From the NCBI GenBank assembly GCA_032718475.1, contig JAUCBJ010007200.1, positions 124,001-188,000 on the forward strand: DNA of 64,000 nt. Reading direction: 5' to 3'. Each line of letters starts with the position of its first letter. Positions within the stretch are counted from its first letter, which is position 1. Source of the stretch: Nemertoderma westbladi. Its lineage: Eukaryota; Xenacoelomorpha; Nemertodermatida; Nemertodermatidae. The position numbers and the translations under genes are program-made. Under the pieces are notes generated by a model. It made no database searches. It had not been told where the DNA came from and was given only the letters and a program-made list of their open reading frames with translations. Positions 32,700 to 42,219 of this stretch are shown one piece after another.

Positions 32700-33245
32700 C
32701 AAGCCCTCCATGAAGCCAAGGAATGCCTGTTTACCGCCATGGGTGATCTTCCACAGTAAACCTTTCACTCTATTTCCTAAAGGAATGCCTGTTCACCAAC
32801 AAGGGTGATCTTCCACAGTAAACCCATCCACTTTGTTTCCTAAAGGAATGCCTGTTCACCAACATGGGTGATCTTCCACAGTAAACCCTTCCACTCTGTT
32901 TCCTAAAGGAATGCCTGTTCATCACCATGGGTTATCTCTCACAGTAAACCCTTCCACTCTGTTTCCTAAAGGAATGCCTGTTCACCACCGTGGGTGATCT
33001 TCCACAGTAAACCCTTCCACTCTGTTTCCTAAAGGAATGCCTGTTCATCACCATGGGTTATCTCACACAGTAAACCCTTCCACTCTGTTTCCTAAAGGAA
33101 TGCCTGTTCACCACCATGGGTGATCTTCCACAGTAAAACCTTCCATTCTGTTTCCTAAAGGAATGCCCGTTCACCACCATGGGTGATCTTCCACAGTAAA
33201 CCTTTCACTCTGTTTCCTAAAGGAATGCCTGTTCACCACCATGGT
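32700..33245. repeat. 63-bp minisatellite, array 2 (about 8 units)
   Basis: Same unit as 30052-30796. Some copies share the variant CATCACCATGGGTTATCTC, which is absent from array 1, so the arrays evolved separately after duplication. Confidence 0.95.
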
Positions 33246-33560
33246 GTTTTTAAAATATTCAATGGTTTTATTTCACTAGATTCTAATAATTTATTTGTAA
33301 ATGTAAGTGCATCTTCAATAAGACCGAGGGAGCACCCTTACAAATTGCAGCAGGGACATTGCAGAACTGTTGCGGTGCAGAACTCCTTTCCAAATCGTGT
33401 TGAGCCTGTTTGGAAAATCTACCTTACGTTGCAGTAACTGCCCCCTCAGTTGAATTGTTCAAACGCCATATTTATGTGTGCGATTTTAACAATTGGACTA
33501 AATTTGACCGCAATTTATAACTATGCCAATTTCTAATTATTTTCTATTTCGCATATCATT
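33246..33560 (+). pseudogene. LINE reverse transcriptase C-terminal relic with 3' tail
   Basis: The frame reads CRTVAVQNSFPNRVEPVWKI, matching the conserved 'R...NSFPNRVVPVWN.LP' end of CR1/L2/jockey-type LINE proteins. A frameshift follows, then APSVELFKRHIYVCDFNNW and a stop near 33520. A (TTA)n stretch at 33597-33610 and TCCGGCTTGCGCCCCGGCGG follow and may belong to its 3' end. Confidence 0.75.
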
Positions 33561-33799
33561 AGTTCTATCTGAGTTCAACACTTTTTAGCCTTCTTTTTAT
33601 TATTATTATTAATATCCGGCTTGCGCCCCGGCGGTTATATTAGAGTCATAATCAGTAAAAGAGAACCACAATAAACGGTTCACATTAAAATTGCATTAAA
33701 ATATTATTTGAAATGAATGTGCAGTTAACTAAATAAGTATGTCCAGCGAAAACAGAAGTTATAAGCCCACCAAGACCATCTCATTAGTCTCTTGCAAAA

Positions 33800-34217
33800 C
33801 CTCCTTTCTCAGTGACATGTTGAGGAGAGATAGATTAATCAGCGTGAGGAACATATCACGATCAGTGATTTGGTGCTGCAACTTTTTTTCCGTTTTTGTA
33901 TGCAGTGTTGAGGGGAGTACAGTAGATGGACAGCTAGTGAATTCAGTGGTGGCAACTCATGATACCAGCTGGACATCTGATAAAGAGTAAATATTGAGTC
34001 TTTATTATCCTCGTCTGTCCAGTGGTCACACAGTAAAGACCCAAAGAAAGAAGATATCTTTTTATTGGAGGTGTTAAAGATATTATATTATCAATCCATT
34101 TATCAATATTAACTACCGAGCGTCGAAGAGATAACAACAAACTCTTTTATTCCAATACCACGGTGACGCGTAGTTTGACAAACCGGTCGGGATCACGGGA
34201 TCCCTTGATCCCGTCAC
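33800..34217 (+). mobile_element. possible diverged solo LTR related to BEL2 (right end only)
   Basis: The end GGGATCCCTTGATCCCGTCACA closely resembles the BEL2 LTR 3' end (GGATCCCTCTTGGATCCCGTCACA). The preceding sequence shares CTCTTT, a short GTGA segment and AACCGG in the same order. The left end could not be placed. It abuts the duplicated block that begins at 34218. Confidence 0.35.
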
Positions 34218-34630
34218 ACGGACAAAATGTCCTATATTTTTCTTAATTTATGGGATAGCCTATTTGTGCAATACTTACTGGTACCTGTAGTTATTGTATG
34301 GTTTGGTGCCGTTTTCCTTGTGGTAGTTGGGTTGGGAGCACTACAATCGATTTGGTATTTCATTTTTTAATAGGCCATAGTGCCTGAGTACTAACTGTGG
34401 CCCAATTGGCCCTAAATGCTAGGTAGTATCTGAGGTAATAAGACCCCATGTCCTATTTTATTGTTTTCATATTAATATCACAATCCCTCTAAAGTCGTGG
34501 TTGTCTAACATTATATAATTATATATTTACAGGGGCATTTTCTGACATCTGCGCAAATTTGTTTAAAAATCTGATCATTTATCTGCACATACCGGTAGGT
34601 GCTAATTGGGGTTGGTTGCATTCAGTGGGG
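34218..34630. repeat. segmental duplication copy 1 (about 410 bp), uninterrupted
   Basis: CGGACAAAATGTCCTATATT through CATACCGGTAGGTGCTAATT recurs at 34882-35160 plus 36345-36460. Copy 1 has no insertion at CCCTCTAAAGTCGT|GGTTGTC and so preserves the empty target site. Intervening 34631-34881 shows no gene. Confidence 0.93.
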
Positions 34631-35160
34631 AATCATTTTTATGCATTTGGGGCTGATGGTAACATACATTGGGGGTGGGTGGTTTCAACTCTTGGGGGAG
34701 GTACGGTAGGATTTCTAATTTATTGGTCATTGTCTTAATTTAGTGGTGCAGTTTTTTTAGGTTAGGGGTGGGGTTCGGGGCACACTGCTGATGAGGAGAA
34801 CCACGAATCCCAGGGTTCAGTGTTTAAATCTCCGAAACCCTGTTATTTTTATAAAATTTATTACTTAGACTTACCCTTCGGCGGACAAAATGTCCTATAT
34901 TTTTCTTAATTTATGGGATCGCCTATTCGTGCAATACTTACTGGTACCTGTAGTTACTGTATGGTTTGGTGCCGTTTTCCTTGTGGTAGTTGGGTTGGGA
35001 GCACTACAATCGATTTGGTATTTCATTTTTTAATAGGCCATAGTGCCTGAGTACTAACAGTGGCCCAAGTGGCCCTAAATGCTAGGTAGTATCTGAGGGA
35101 ATAAGACCCCATTTCCTATTTTATTGTTTTCATATTAATATCACAATCCCTCTAAAGTCG

Positions 35161-36330
35161 TATTATAAATTATTATTAATAATAATATCATACATACATA
35201 CATATTCATATCAAGCAACCTATATAAAATATAGATTGTTTGTATAACCCTTCACCCACACACATAATTATAAATAATTGATTAATTTTACTAATATTTA
35301 CATAATTATAAAAACGGAATTGACTTATGGATCTAATACTGCCCAGCAAGGTCGTTGCCACGCAATCCCGCACCGTCGCCGAATCCCAAGCATCGCCATG
35401 GGCGACGACCGCCTCGGAGGCAGAGGGAGCTAGACCGGAGGAGAGCGAACTGGAGCCGCCGACGGACACCCCCCAGCACACACGCGAGGCCCCTCTCCCG
35501 CATACCATCCCGCCTTGCCACGAGTGACTCGGCGAGGTGGCGGATGAGGATCTGGGCCTCGGTGCACCAGATTCCATCGGTGGTGCCGACCAGAGGGGTG
35601 AATGCCATCCTCCGGTCTTCACATACGGTGCGGTAGTGGTTCTTCTTGTACCGACACCGTTCGTCCAGGAGAGACTCAATCGAATGGTTAGCCCGGGAAT
35701 ACGTGGTGGCGTCAGCGTTGATGATCGCAATGTCGAACGACGCCACACGTTGGTTTTCCCAGACCCCCCGAACGACCAAGTCTGCCCGGACTCCCCCAAC
35801 CTCCCGACCCTCTCTGTCCAGGTGACCCCGGGACAGGGTTACCTCACGCTCCACTGAGGATGGCCCAACAACTGAGGCCATGAGGTCGCCGAAGACCTCC
35901 CTAACCTCATTGTGTCGCTTCACTATGAGGCCGCCAGACTTGCAGGAGAGGGCGTGGGATGTGGAGAACGATTCTCCACAGCCCTCGCACCTTGCTGGTA
36001 GATCCGGCGGAACGAGGCCGTACCGGAGGGCCAGGGAGTCGCGGAACTCGTCAGGGGTGAGGTCGGTGTGATCCAACACCGACGGCTGGGCCGTCAACCA
36101 CCCCCCAGTCTTGTTTGTCACAGTTCGGGTGACAGTTCTCCGACGATCAGCTGGCATGTCAGCCAAAGCTGACTGCTGCCTCGCCTTGTATAATGTGTCC
36201 TGCTCTTCTCGCGACTCCTTCAGGACCTGCTTGAGGCGCGAGATGTGGTTTGCTATGTGAAGGGGCCGGCCGGACTGTATCGCCTCAGAAACTAAAGAGG
36301 TGCCGTCCGTGGATGCTGTCCGTGCGGGGG
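35161..36330 (-). mobile_element. 5'-truncated non-LTR retrotransposon with 14-bp target duplication
   Basis: CCCTCTAAAGTCGT occurs at 35147-35160 and again at 36331-36344; the duplicated block at 34218-34630 has it once. On the minus strand the insert starts mid-coding (5' truncation) and ends in an AT-rich (TATG/TAA)n tail, as expected from target-primed reverse transcription. Confidence 0.93.
35333..36330 (-). CDS. C-terminal part of a LINE protein: CCHC finger and restriction-like endonuclease
   Basis: The frame is open from the truncation point to a stop at 35333. It contains C-x2-C-x7-H-x3-C (CEGCGESFSTSHALSC), then RHNEVREVFGDLM and, about 55 residues later, RADLVVRGVWENQRVASFDI, which fits the D...(E/D)-x-K-like core of the restriction-like endonuclease of R2/R4/NeSL-type LINEs. 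The end has LCLRGGRRPWRC. The clade was assigned from this finger-plus-endonuclease order, not from an RT, which is missing. No stop is present in about 330 codons, so the insertion is recent. Confidence 0.7.
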
Positions 36331-36565
36331 CCCTCTAAAGTCGTGGTTGTCTAACATCATATAATTATATATTTACAGGGGCATTTTCTGACTTTTTCCG
36401 GCTTTTGTTTAAAAATCTGATCATTTATCAGTACATACCGGTGTAGGTGCTAATTTCGGTAGGGTCCATTGCCTGTTTTATTGTTTTCAAAATTAGTCAT
36501 GATAGATAAAAATATTTAAATTGGGTGAAAGAAAGATAATTTTTCAGTTACATTTATGTACTCAC

Positions 36566-36679
36566 CAACACAAGCACCTCCATTGGTAACATAGCCTTCG
36601 TCACATTGACATTGAGCTGACCCATCGACACTGCTACAGCTTCCGTGTCCACCGCAGTCATTGTTAAGGCATGGGTCGG
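36566..36679 (-). CDS. host gene exon encoding one EGF-like domain
   Basis: On the minus strand TTTTTTAG precedes a 114-nt block that ends before GTGAGTAC, a strong donor. In phase 1 it encodes 37 complete residues with the six-cysteine EGF pattern C-x4-C-x5-C-x8-C-x1-C-x10-C (for example CGGHGSC and CDEGYVTNGG). Both borders are phase 1, as is usual for shuffled extracellular domains. The mini-exons at 32467-27818 lie downstream on the same strand and share this phase, so EGF plus Thr/Ser/Pro stalk in one secreted or membrane protein is likely. Neither gene end is seen; no further EGF exon was found in the window. Confidence 0.85.
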
Positions 36680-36832
36680 CTAAAAAATAATTGATAATTA
36701 AGTACTACCGGTGGTAAAATTCCGCGCGAGAAAATAATTTTGTTGCTCAAATAAAAAGCAATACCTTACAATAAACATAATGTATAAAATAATTTATCAA
36801 GTTATAATTTTTATAATAATTTTAATATAATT

Positions 36833-37053
36833 AATAATAATAATCTTATTCGATAAACAGTATTTGAAAAAGGAGCATTCTTTGTTACTAATTTCAATTA
36901 AGCGAAATTCAGCTATTCTGTCATGAATAGAATACTGAGTGACATGAGTGATACATGAGTGACAGAATAGCTGAATTTCAGTCAATTGAAATTAGTAACA
37001 AAGAGTGCTCCTTTTTCAAATACTGTTTATCGAATAAGATCATTATTATTTAT
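36833..37053. repeat. fold-back element (inverted repeat, arms about 92 bp)
   Basis: Arm 1 has ATCTTATTCGATAAACAGTA and arm 2 has TACTGTTTATCGAATAAGAT; pairing continues to TGTCA..TGACA around a loop of about 34 bp. No coding capacity. Possibly a MITE-like element, with AT-rich trinucleotide flanks that hide any target duplication. Confidence 0.9.
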
Positions 37054-37418
37054 TATATTTATAATACTGGAGGTTATTGAGAGACATTGGCTTGGATTGA
37101 CTTGGTGTGATTTGAGACTTTTGTTAATTCTTGTTAGTAATTGAGGATTCTTGTCAGATCTTGGCAAGGATGTTTATGGCGGGGCTTCGTTCGTGTGACA
37201 CACACGAATTCAGAATACAGAACTGCCTAACATTATTTTATGTTATAATGTTATGAGGCCAGATAGTGGCGCACACATTGACTGCAAGTGAAAATAGTGA
37301 GTGATCTTCACCCCAAATTGACCACAAGTGAAATAAATTCTAGTTTATTGTATTATTGGTTAGAAAGCAATCGAACAGCCACTGTAACCTGCTACTTTCC
37401 CTTAATGTTTAAAGTAAA

Positions 37419-37590
37419 TCAAATTAATTTTTCAAACCCACTAATCACGTGTGGAGTCATTTTGAGCCACTGACTTTGTGCTGTTTGATCGAAGCCTAAA
37501 TTCGACAATTTCCCTAGCAACGTTTCATAATTAACCGAATTAGAAGCTTTACTTACTGTATGTCTAAAAAACCTACTGCTACTTATGAAT
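37419..37590 (-). pseudogene. LINE reverse transcriptase relic
   Basis: The frame holds VSKASNSVNYETLLGKLSNL and GFDQTA.SQWLK, matching the RT motif 'SKAFDSVNH..LL.KL...G' of CR1/jockey-like LINEs. The catalytic Asp is replaced by Asn, so it is a decayed fragment. 37054-37418 has no recognisable content. Confidence 0.65.
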
Positions 37591-37698
37591 TCAGTGCAGC
37601 TTTCCAGCATTCACTGAGGTACAGTATCTCTACACTACAGTATCTATGGTTGAATAACCTGCGCAGAAACCGAATTGGCGAGGGAATAGTAGTTTATT

Positions 37699-37804
37699 GT
37701 GGGGCGAGCCACGAAGTTGGCGGAGCCTTAGCGAATTGACACTGTTAGGGGTGGGGCGAGCCACGAAGTTGGCGGAGCCTTAGCGAATTGACACTGTTAG
37801 GGGG
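37699..37804. repeat. two tandem copies of a 52-53 bp sequence
   Basis: GGGGCGAGCCACGAAGTTGG followed by CGGAGCCTTAGCGAATTGAC occurs at 37701 and 37753. Confidence 0.95.
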
Positions 37805-37826
37805 TGGGTCAATTTATGCAAATAGT

Positions 37827-37842
37827 TGTCGTCGTCGTCGTT

Positions 37843-37887
<45 letters not shown>

Positions 37888-37908
37888 GTCGTCGTCGTCG
37901 TCGTCGTT
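37827..37908. repeat. (GTC)n microsatellite
   Basis: About 27 GTC units with two GTT interruptions, directly before the satellite. Short GTCGTC stubs recur at each satellite unit junction (38214, 38529), so the microsatellite is part of the unit border. Confidence 0.97.
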
Positions 37909-38830
37909 ACGATTTTGACATGCTAATAACTTTGTCGGATTTAAAGCTGCCAAGTTGAAAATTTGTAGGTATCAATATGAGCAAAAGTTGAGATTTTTGA
38001 GAGACTTTCAGACACCATCAGTGCAATGGTCTCCCGCTAGAGGGCCACATGTCTAAACATTAAATGCCCTCCCATTTCTTTGCTTTTAATCCGTTTAAGC
38101 TGAAACTTGGCAGATATGTATTAGACCATTAGCTGTGACTTTCAAAGGAGGCGAATCCATCTGCAGTTCTCCAGTCTGCCGCTAGAGGGCCAAAGGTCTG
38201 AAAGTGAAATCGTTGTCGTCGTTACGATTTTGACATGCTAATAACTTTGTCGGATTTAAAGCTGCCAAGTTGAAAATTTGTAGGTATCAATATGAGCAAA
38301 CGTTGAGATTTTTGAGAGACTTTCAGACACCATCAGTGCAATAGTCTCCCGCTAGAGGGCCACATGTCTAAACATTAAATGCCCTCCCATTTCTTTGCTT
38401 TTAATCCGTTTAAGCTGAAACTTGGCAGATATGTATTAGACCATTAGCTGTGACTTTCAAAGGAGGCGAATCCATCTGCAGTTCTCCAGTCTGCCGCTAG
38501 AGGGCCAAAGGTCTGAAAGTGAAATCGTTGTTGTCGTTACGATTTTGACATGCTAATAACTTTGTCGGATTTAAAGCTGCCAAGTTGAAAATTTGTAGGT
38601 ATCAATATGAGCTAAAGTTGAGACGTTTGAGAGACTTTCAGACACCATCAGAGCAATAGTCTCCTGCTAGAGGGCCACATGTCTAAACGTTAAATGTCCT
38701 CCCATTTATTTGCTTTTAATCCATTTATGCTGAAATTTGGCAGATATGTAATAGACCATAGGCTGTGGCTTTGTAGGGAAACTAATCCTTCCTTCTTCAG
38801 TTACCCAGTCTCCCGCTAGAGGGTTAACGT
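37909..38830. repeat. 315-bp dimeric satellite, three units
   Basis: Units begin at 37909, 38224 and 38539 with ACGATTTTGACATGCTAATA. Each unit is two related halves of about 145-170 bp that both contain an AAGCTG..AACTTGGCAGAT-like segment and a CCGCTAGAGGG motif. Units 1 and 2 are nearly identical; unit 3 is more diverged. Confidence 0.95.
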
Positions 38831-39424
38831 TTTCCGGGAAAATCTTCTCCTATGTTTTTATAATCCTTTCGAGTTGATACTTAGCATTAACTCATTTCAC
38901 GTGCTGCGCGAAGGCCCCACTTCGTGTCTTTAATATACTGTTGTATTTCTAGTGCTATAACATTTTCGAATATTTGATTTTATATTATTCTATACCTGTA
39001 TATATCTATTTTATTATATTATTTTATTCTGATTCTATTGTTAGGTCAATTTTTTTAAATTTATTGTCAATATCCGCTATGTCATAGATACAGAATTCTC
39101 CCAGTATTATACTACTAATATTTTTAATAAAAGCATCCCTGTCAAAATTCTTATGGTCTCTAAAATTCACCCACTTACCTTGGAAACCCTTGGTACCGGT
39201 TTTACAGTAATGTATGAATAGGCAGTAAGCCCTATTCCGGTAGGCCCTTTTTCAATAATACACCAACTCACAGACTGCAGACGGGGAGACCTCGGTAGTT
39301 ATCAGCAATAATTATATCAATACTACAAGCAATATACCAAATCAGCCAATCCACACTTTTAACAAATCATGTCTAGTACCGGCAACTTCCCCGGTCCATG
39401 GAAAGATGTAGGAAAACAAATAAT
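38831..39424. other. AT-rich stretch without recognisable features
   Basis: Decayed satellite-like sequence at its left edge, then unique AT-rich DNA. No frame or repeat is supported. Confidence 0.5.
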
Positions 39425-39725
39425 GCAGAAGTAAAAGTAAAGTAAAGTAAATTTTTTCTTCGGCCGCTAGGCAGGCCAGGGATCACGCACAAAGTCTGAC
39501 GACTTATTTCCAGTGCGGTCCCCCCAGAACTTTACTCCCCAGAGCGCCAGAGGAAACTCCAGTACTCATTTAGCTACCACTTAAGGATGCAAAGCAGAGA
39601 TGCGCCCTGGCTGGTCCCTTTAAAGCATTCGTGCCGAAACGAAAACTGCCCTGGCCCATGTGAGGATCGAACCCACGACCTACGGGAGATGTGAATTCAA
39701 TGCAACCACTACACCAAGGTTGGAC
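39425..39725 (-). mobile_element. tRNA-derived SINE
   Basis: On the minus strand, from 39725: CCAACCTTGGTGTAGTGGTT (A box TGGTGTAGTGG), then GGTCGTGGGTTCGATCCTCA (B box GGTTCGATCC) at RNA polymerase III promoter spacing. A unique body follows, and a 3' tail CACTGGAAATAAGTCGTCAG before an A-rich (TTTAC)n-like end. The tRNA-like part is degenerate, so it is not a functional tRNA gene. The 3' tail resembles the LINE 3' end found at 18054 and 30797. Confidence 0.85.
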
Positions 39726-40278
39726 AATCCTCTTCCCTGATCCTGGTGTTATTTGATGATTCTTGGCGTTTCTGGGGTTTCTTCCCCAGGTGGTGGAACA
39801 CATCGACATGAGAGAAAGGAATTAGTAGCTTGTTGGTTAACTCTTCAATTACACCGCGAATTTCCTCCGCAGTTGTCTCGGTTTCCAGGACGCCGTGGAT
39901 TAGAATATTATGAAACTGGAAATGCTAAACTGTCATGACGAGATTAAGTCTGACATGAAGGATATGAAAACACAAATAAACTCCATCACAAATATTAAAT
40001 CAGAGTTAACCGCAATTGCATCAGAAAACCAACTTCCGGTACTGAAATCCCAAAACGACGCTTTGGACCAGTATACAAGGCGTCATAATATTCTAATCCA
40101 TGGCGTCCCGGAAACCGAGACAACTGCGGAGGGAATTCGCGGTGTAATTGAAGAGTTAACCAACAAGCTACTAATTCCTTTCTCTCATGTCGATGTGTTC
40201 CACCACCTGGGAAAGAAACCCCAGAAACGCCAAGAATCATCAAATAACACCAGGATCAGGGAAGAGGATTGTCCAACC
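39718..40278. repeat. inverted duplication of 193 bp with a 175-bp spacer
   Basis: 39718-39910 is the reverse complement of 40086-40278 with only a few mismatches. The right arm is in coding orientation within LINE ORF1; the left arm is the same segment flipped. Spacer 39911-40085 is the ORF1 coiled-coil part. Confidence 0.95.
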
Positions 40279-40800
40279 GCATCCGGTTCTATTTCAGGAA
40301 CATCCTTGCAACGCGAAAAGTCACGACCGATACTAATTCGATTCCTTGGTCACCAGAGTCGCATTACCACACTGAAAAATAAAGAAAAGATAAGCCCACA
40401 ATATGTAACTGAACATCTCACCCAAAACCGATCTAATCTTGTTAGAGAACTGCGTCTACGGAAATCGCGGAAGGAAATATTTGTGTTCAACGTCTTCAAC
40501 GGTGATATCTACGTGAAAATCCGAGACCACGATTTATCCCGGAGGATTGCAAGCACAGTCGACCTAAAGGCCCTGCTGACTCTTTTAACCACTGCCCATT
40601 CCGACTCTGTTTCTCAGCCTAAGTTACCCTGCGAACCGGGTCGATATCCGTCTCTACCTCGCGACAACCGTCGATCGTCTCATCATGAGTCGCGCACTCA
40701 AAACACTTACGAAGTTCTGAGTTCCAGAATAAATGACGCTGTTACTTACCGTCACGCTACTTTACACACGTTACTTACCTACGCCGTTAGTTACTGCTAG
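39911..40800 (+). pseudogene. LINE ORF1 protein fragment (coiled coil plus RRM-like core)
   Basis: The frame has a coiled coil (MKTQINSITNIKSELTAIAS), then LDQYTRRHNILIHGVPETET, the typical start of the RRM-like region of ORF1 proteins from L1/Tx1- and CR1-like elements. Further on are DVFHHLGKK, RPILIRFLGHQSRITTLKNK and the basic VTEHLTQNRSNLVRELRLRK, then a Ser/Pro-rich end and a stop at 40798. Such proteins bind the element RNA. The upstream part is lost at the inversion junction, so the ATG at 39910 is not original. No RT follows; a minisatellite does. Confidence 0.75.
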
Positions 40801-40839
40801 TACTAGACTTATTTACCACTTATCCTATGTCAGTCAGTA

Positions 40840-41515
40840 TGAACAATAGTACCATTTCAACAGTATTGTATTCCACCTGTGTCAGATACACTATTAGCTA
40901 TGATATCTTTTATGGGGGAATATTGAACAGTTATTACGGTTTAGAGGTATCGAACTCAACTGTCAGATACACTATTACTGTATTAGGTATATATTTTTTA
41001 TCTTTTTTTGTTATATTGATCAGTTACTACAGTTCAGAAGTATTCAACTGTCAGATACGATATATTATTAGGTATATATTTTTTATTTTTTTTTTGGGGT
41101 ATATTGATCAGTTATTACAGTTCAGAAGTATTGAACTGCCAGATACGATATATTATTAGGTATATATTTTTTATTTTTTTTGGGTATATTGATCAGTTAT
41201 TACAGTTCAGAAGTATTGAACTGTCAGATACGATATATTATTAGGTATATATTTTTTATTTTTTTTTGGGTATATTGATCAGTTATTACAGTTCAGAAGT
41301 ATTGAACTGTCAGATACGATATATTATTAGGTATATATTTTTTATTTTTTTGGGTATATTGATCAGTTATTACAGTTCAGAAGTATTGAACTGTCAGATA
41401 CGATATATTATTAGGTATATATTTTTTATTTTTTTTGGGTATATTGATCAGTTATTACAGTTCAGAAGTATTGAACTGTCAGATACGATATATTATTAGG
41501 TATATATTTTTTTTA
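40840..41515. repeat. 84-88 bp AT-rich minisatellite, about 6-7 units
   Basis: GATCAGTTATTACAGTTCAG recurs at 41018, 41106, 41191, 41277, 41361 and 41446, with diverged forerunners from 40840. Each unit has AGTTCAGAAGTATTGAACT, an inverted pair, and a variable poly-T. 41516-41900 beyond it shows nothing firm. Confidence 0.95.
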
Positions 41516-41920
41516 TTGAAAATATTGAACTTCTAGGTTGGAGTCCCATAGCACTATCAGGTGATTTATCAGGTAATAAGTGCCAGTTTAATCAAATCAA
41601 GCTGAGAAATCCGTGTCTATAATATATACTTGCAAAATTCATTCATGTTAATTGCTTCTGTGGGTATTTTTTTGCTGTACGTATATTAGAAGGTATTATA
41701 ATATTTAATGCTCTTCTCGGGTCTACCGGTGCCGGGTATTTAACGTACGACATCGGGTATTTGGGAATTCTACCAAATACTTACCAATCTCCATTTATTA
41801 GCTAAATAACTTGTGTTTTAGAACTAGTAAATATTAAGCTTCTACTCCCCGGGGTTACAGTAGTTCCGATATCCGACACACCTAGCCATCCTGCCCCCTG
41901 CTCTGTCTCTAATGACCCGA

Positions 41921-42219
41921 TCCTGTGACCTTTGCTACGTGTCTCTGAGTGATCCCTTCAACTCATTTTCTTGCGATATATGTGGGCTTGACTACCACTA
42001 CCAGTGCTGAACATGTCTAAACCGCATAGACTTTACAACGGTGTATCAGCGCTGCCCTTCTATTGATTTTTACTGTATATATTGTTCCAAAGAGATCTTC
42101 CCTTTTTTTGATGTTCCAAACGAAGACGACGATATTTTTCAAAATGATGGTAATTTTGTAAGCGCCCCAACCTCGGACCCCCTTATGTTTGACAATGTAG
42201 ACCCTCATTCCAATCTTGT
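41921..42219 (+). pseudogene. LINE N-terminal PHD-finger relic
   Basis: One frame reads SCDLCYVSLSDPFNSFSCDI, CGLDYHYQC, a stop, then YCIYCSKEIFPFFDVPNEDD. The pattern C-x2-C-x10-C-x2-C-x4-H-x2-C...C-x2-C followed by 'PF...NEDD' is the PHD-type finger at the front of many invertebrate LINE proteins. It ends where the BEL1b LTR begins at 42220, so BEL1b inserted into this older LINE. Confidence 0.65.

Larger units (their letters stand above)
34882..36460. repeat. segmental duplication copy 2, split by a LINE insertion
   Basis: The two halves flank the insertion at 35161-36330. They are about 97% identical to copy 1 by eye up to the breakpoint. Confidence 0.93.

Noticed and set aside
34270-34345. 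Possible extra Thr/Pro-rich exon on the minus strand before CCA|GTAAGT, in both duplicated blocks
   Set aside because: The donor is good and in phase 1, but no acceptor gives a matching phase: the nearest AG leads into a stop.
39650-39725. tRNA gene on the minus strand
   Set aside because: A and B boxes are present but the stems do not pair properly and a SINE body and tail follow; it is a SINE head.
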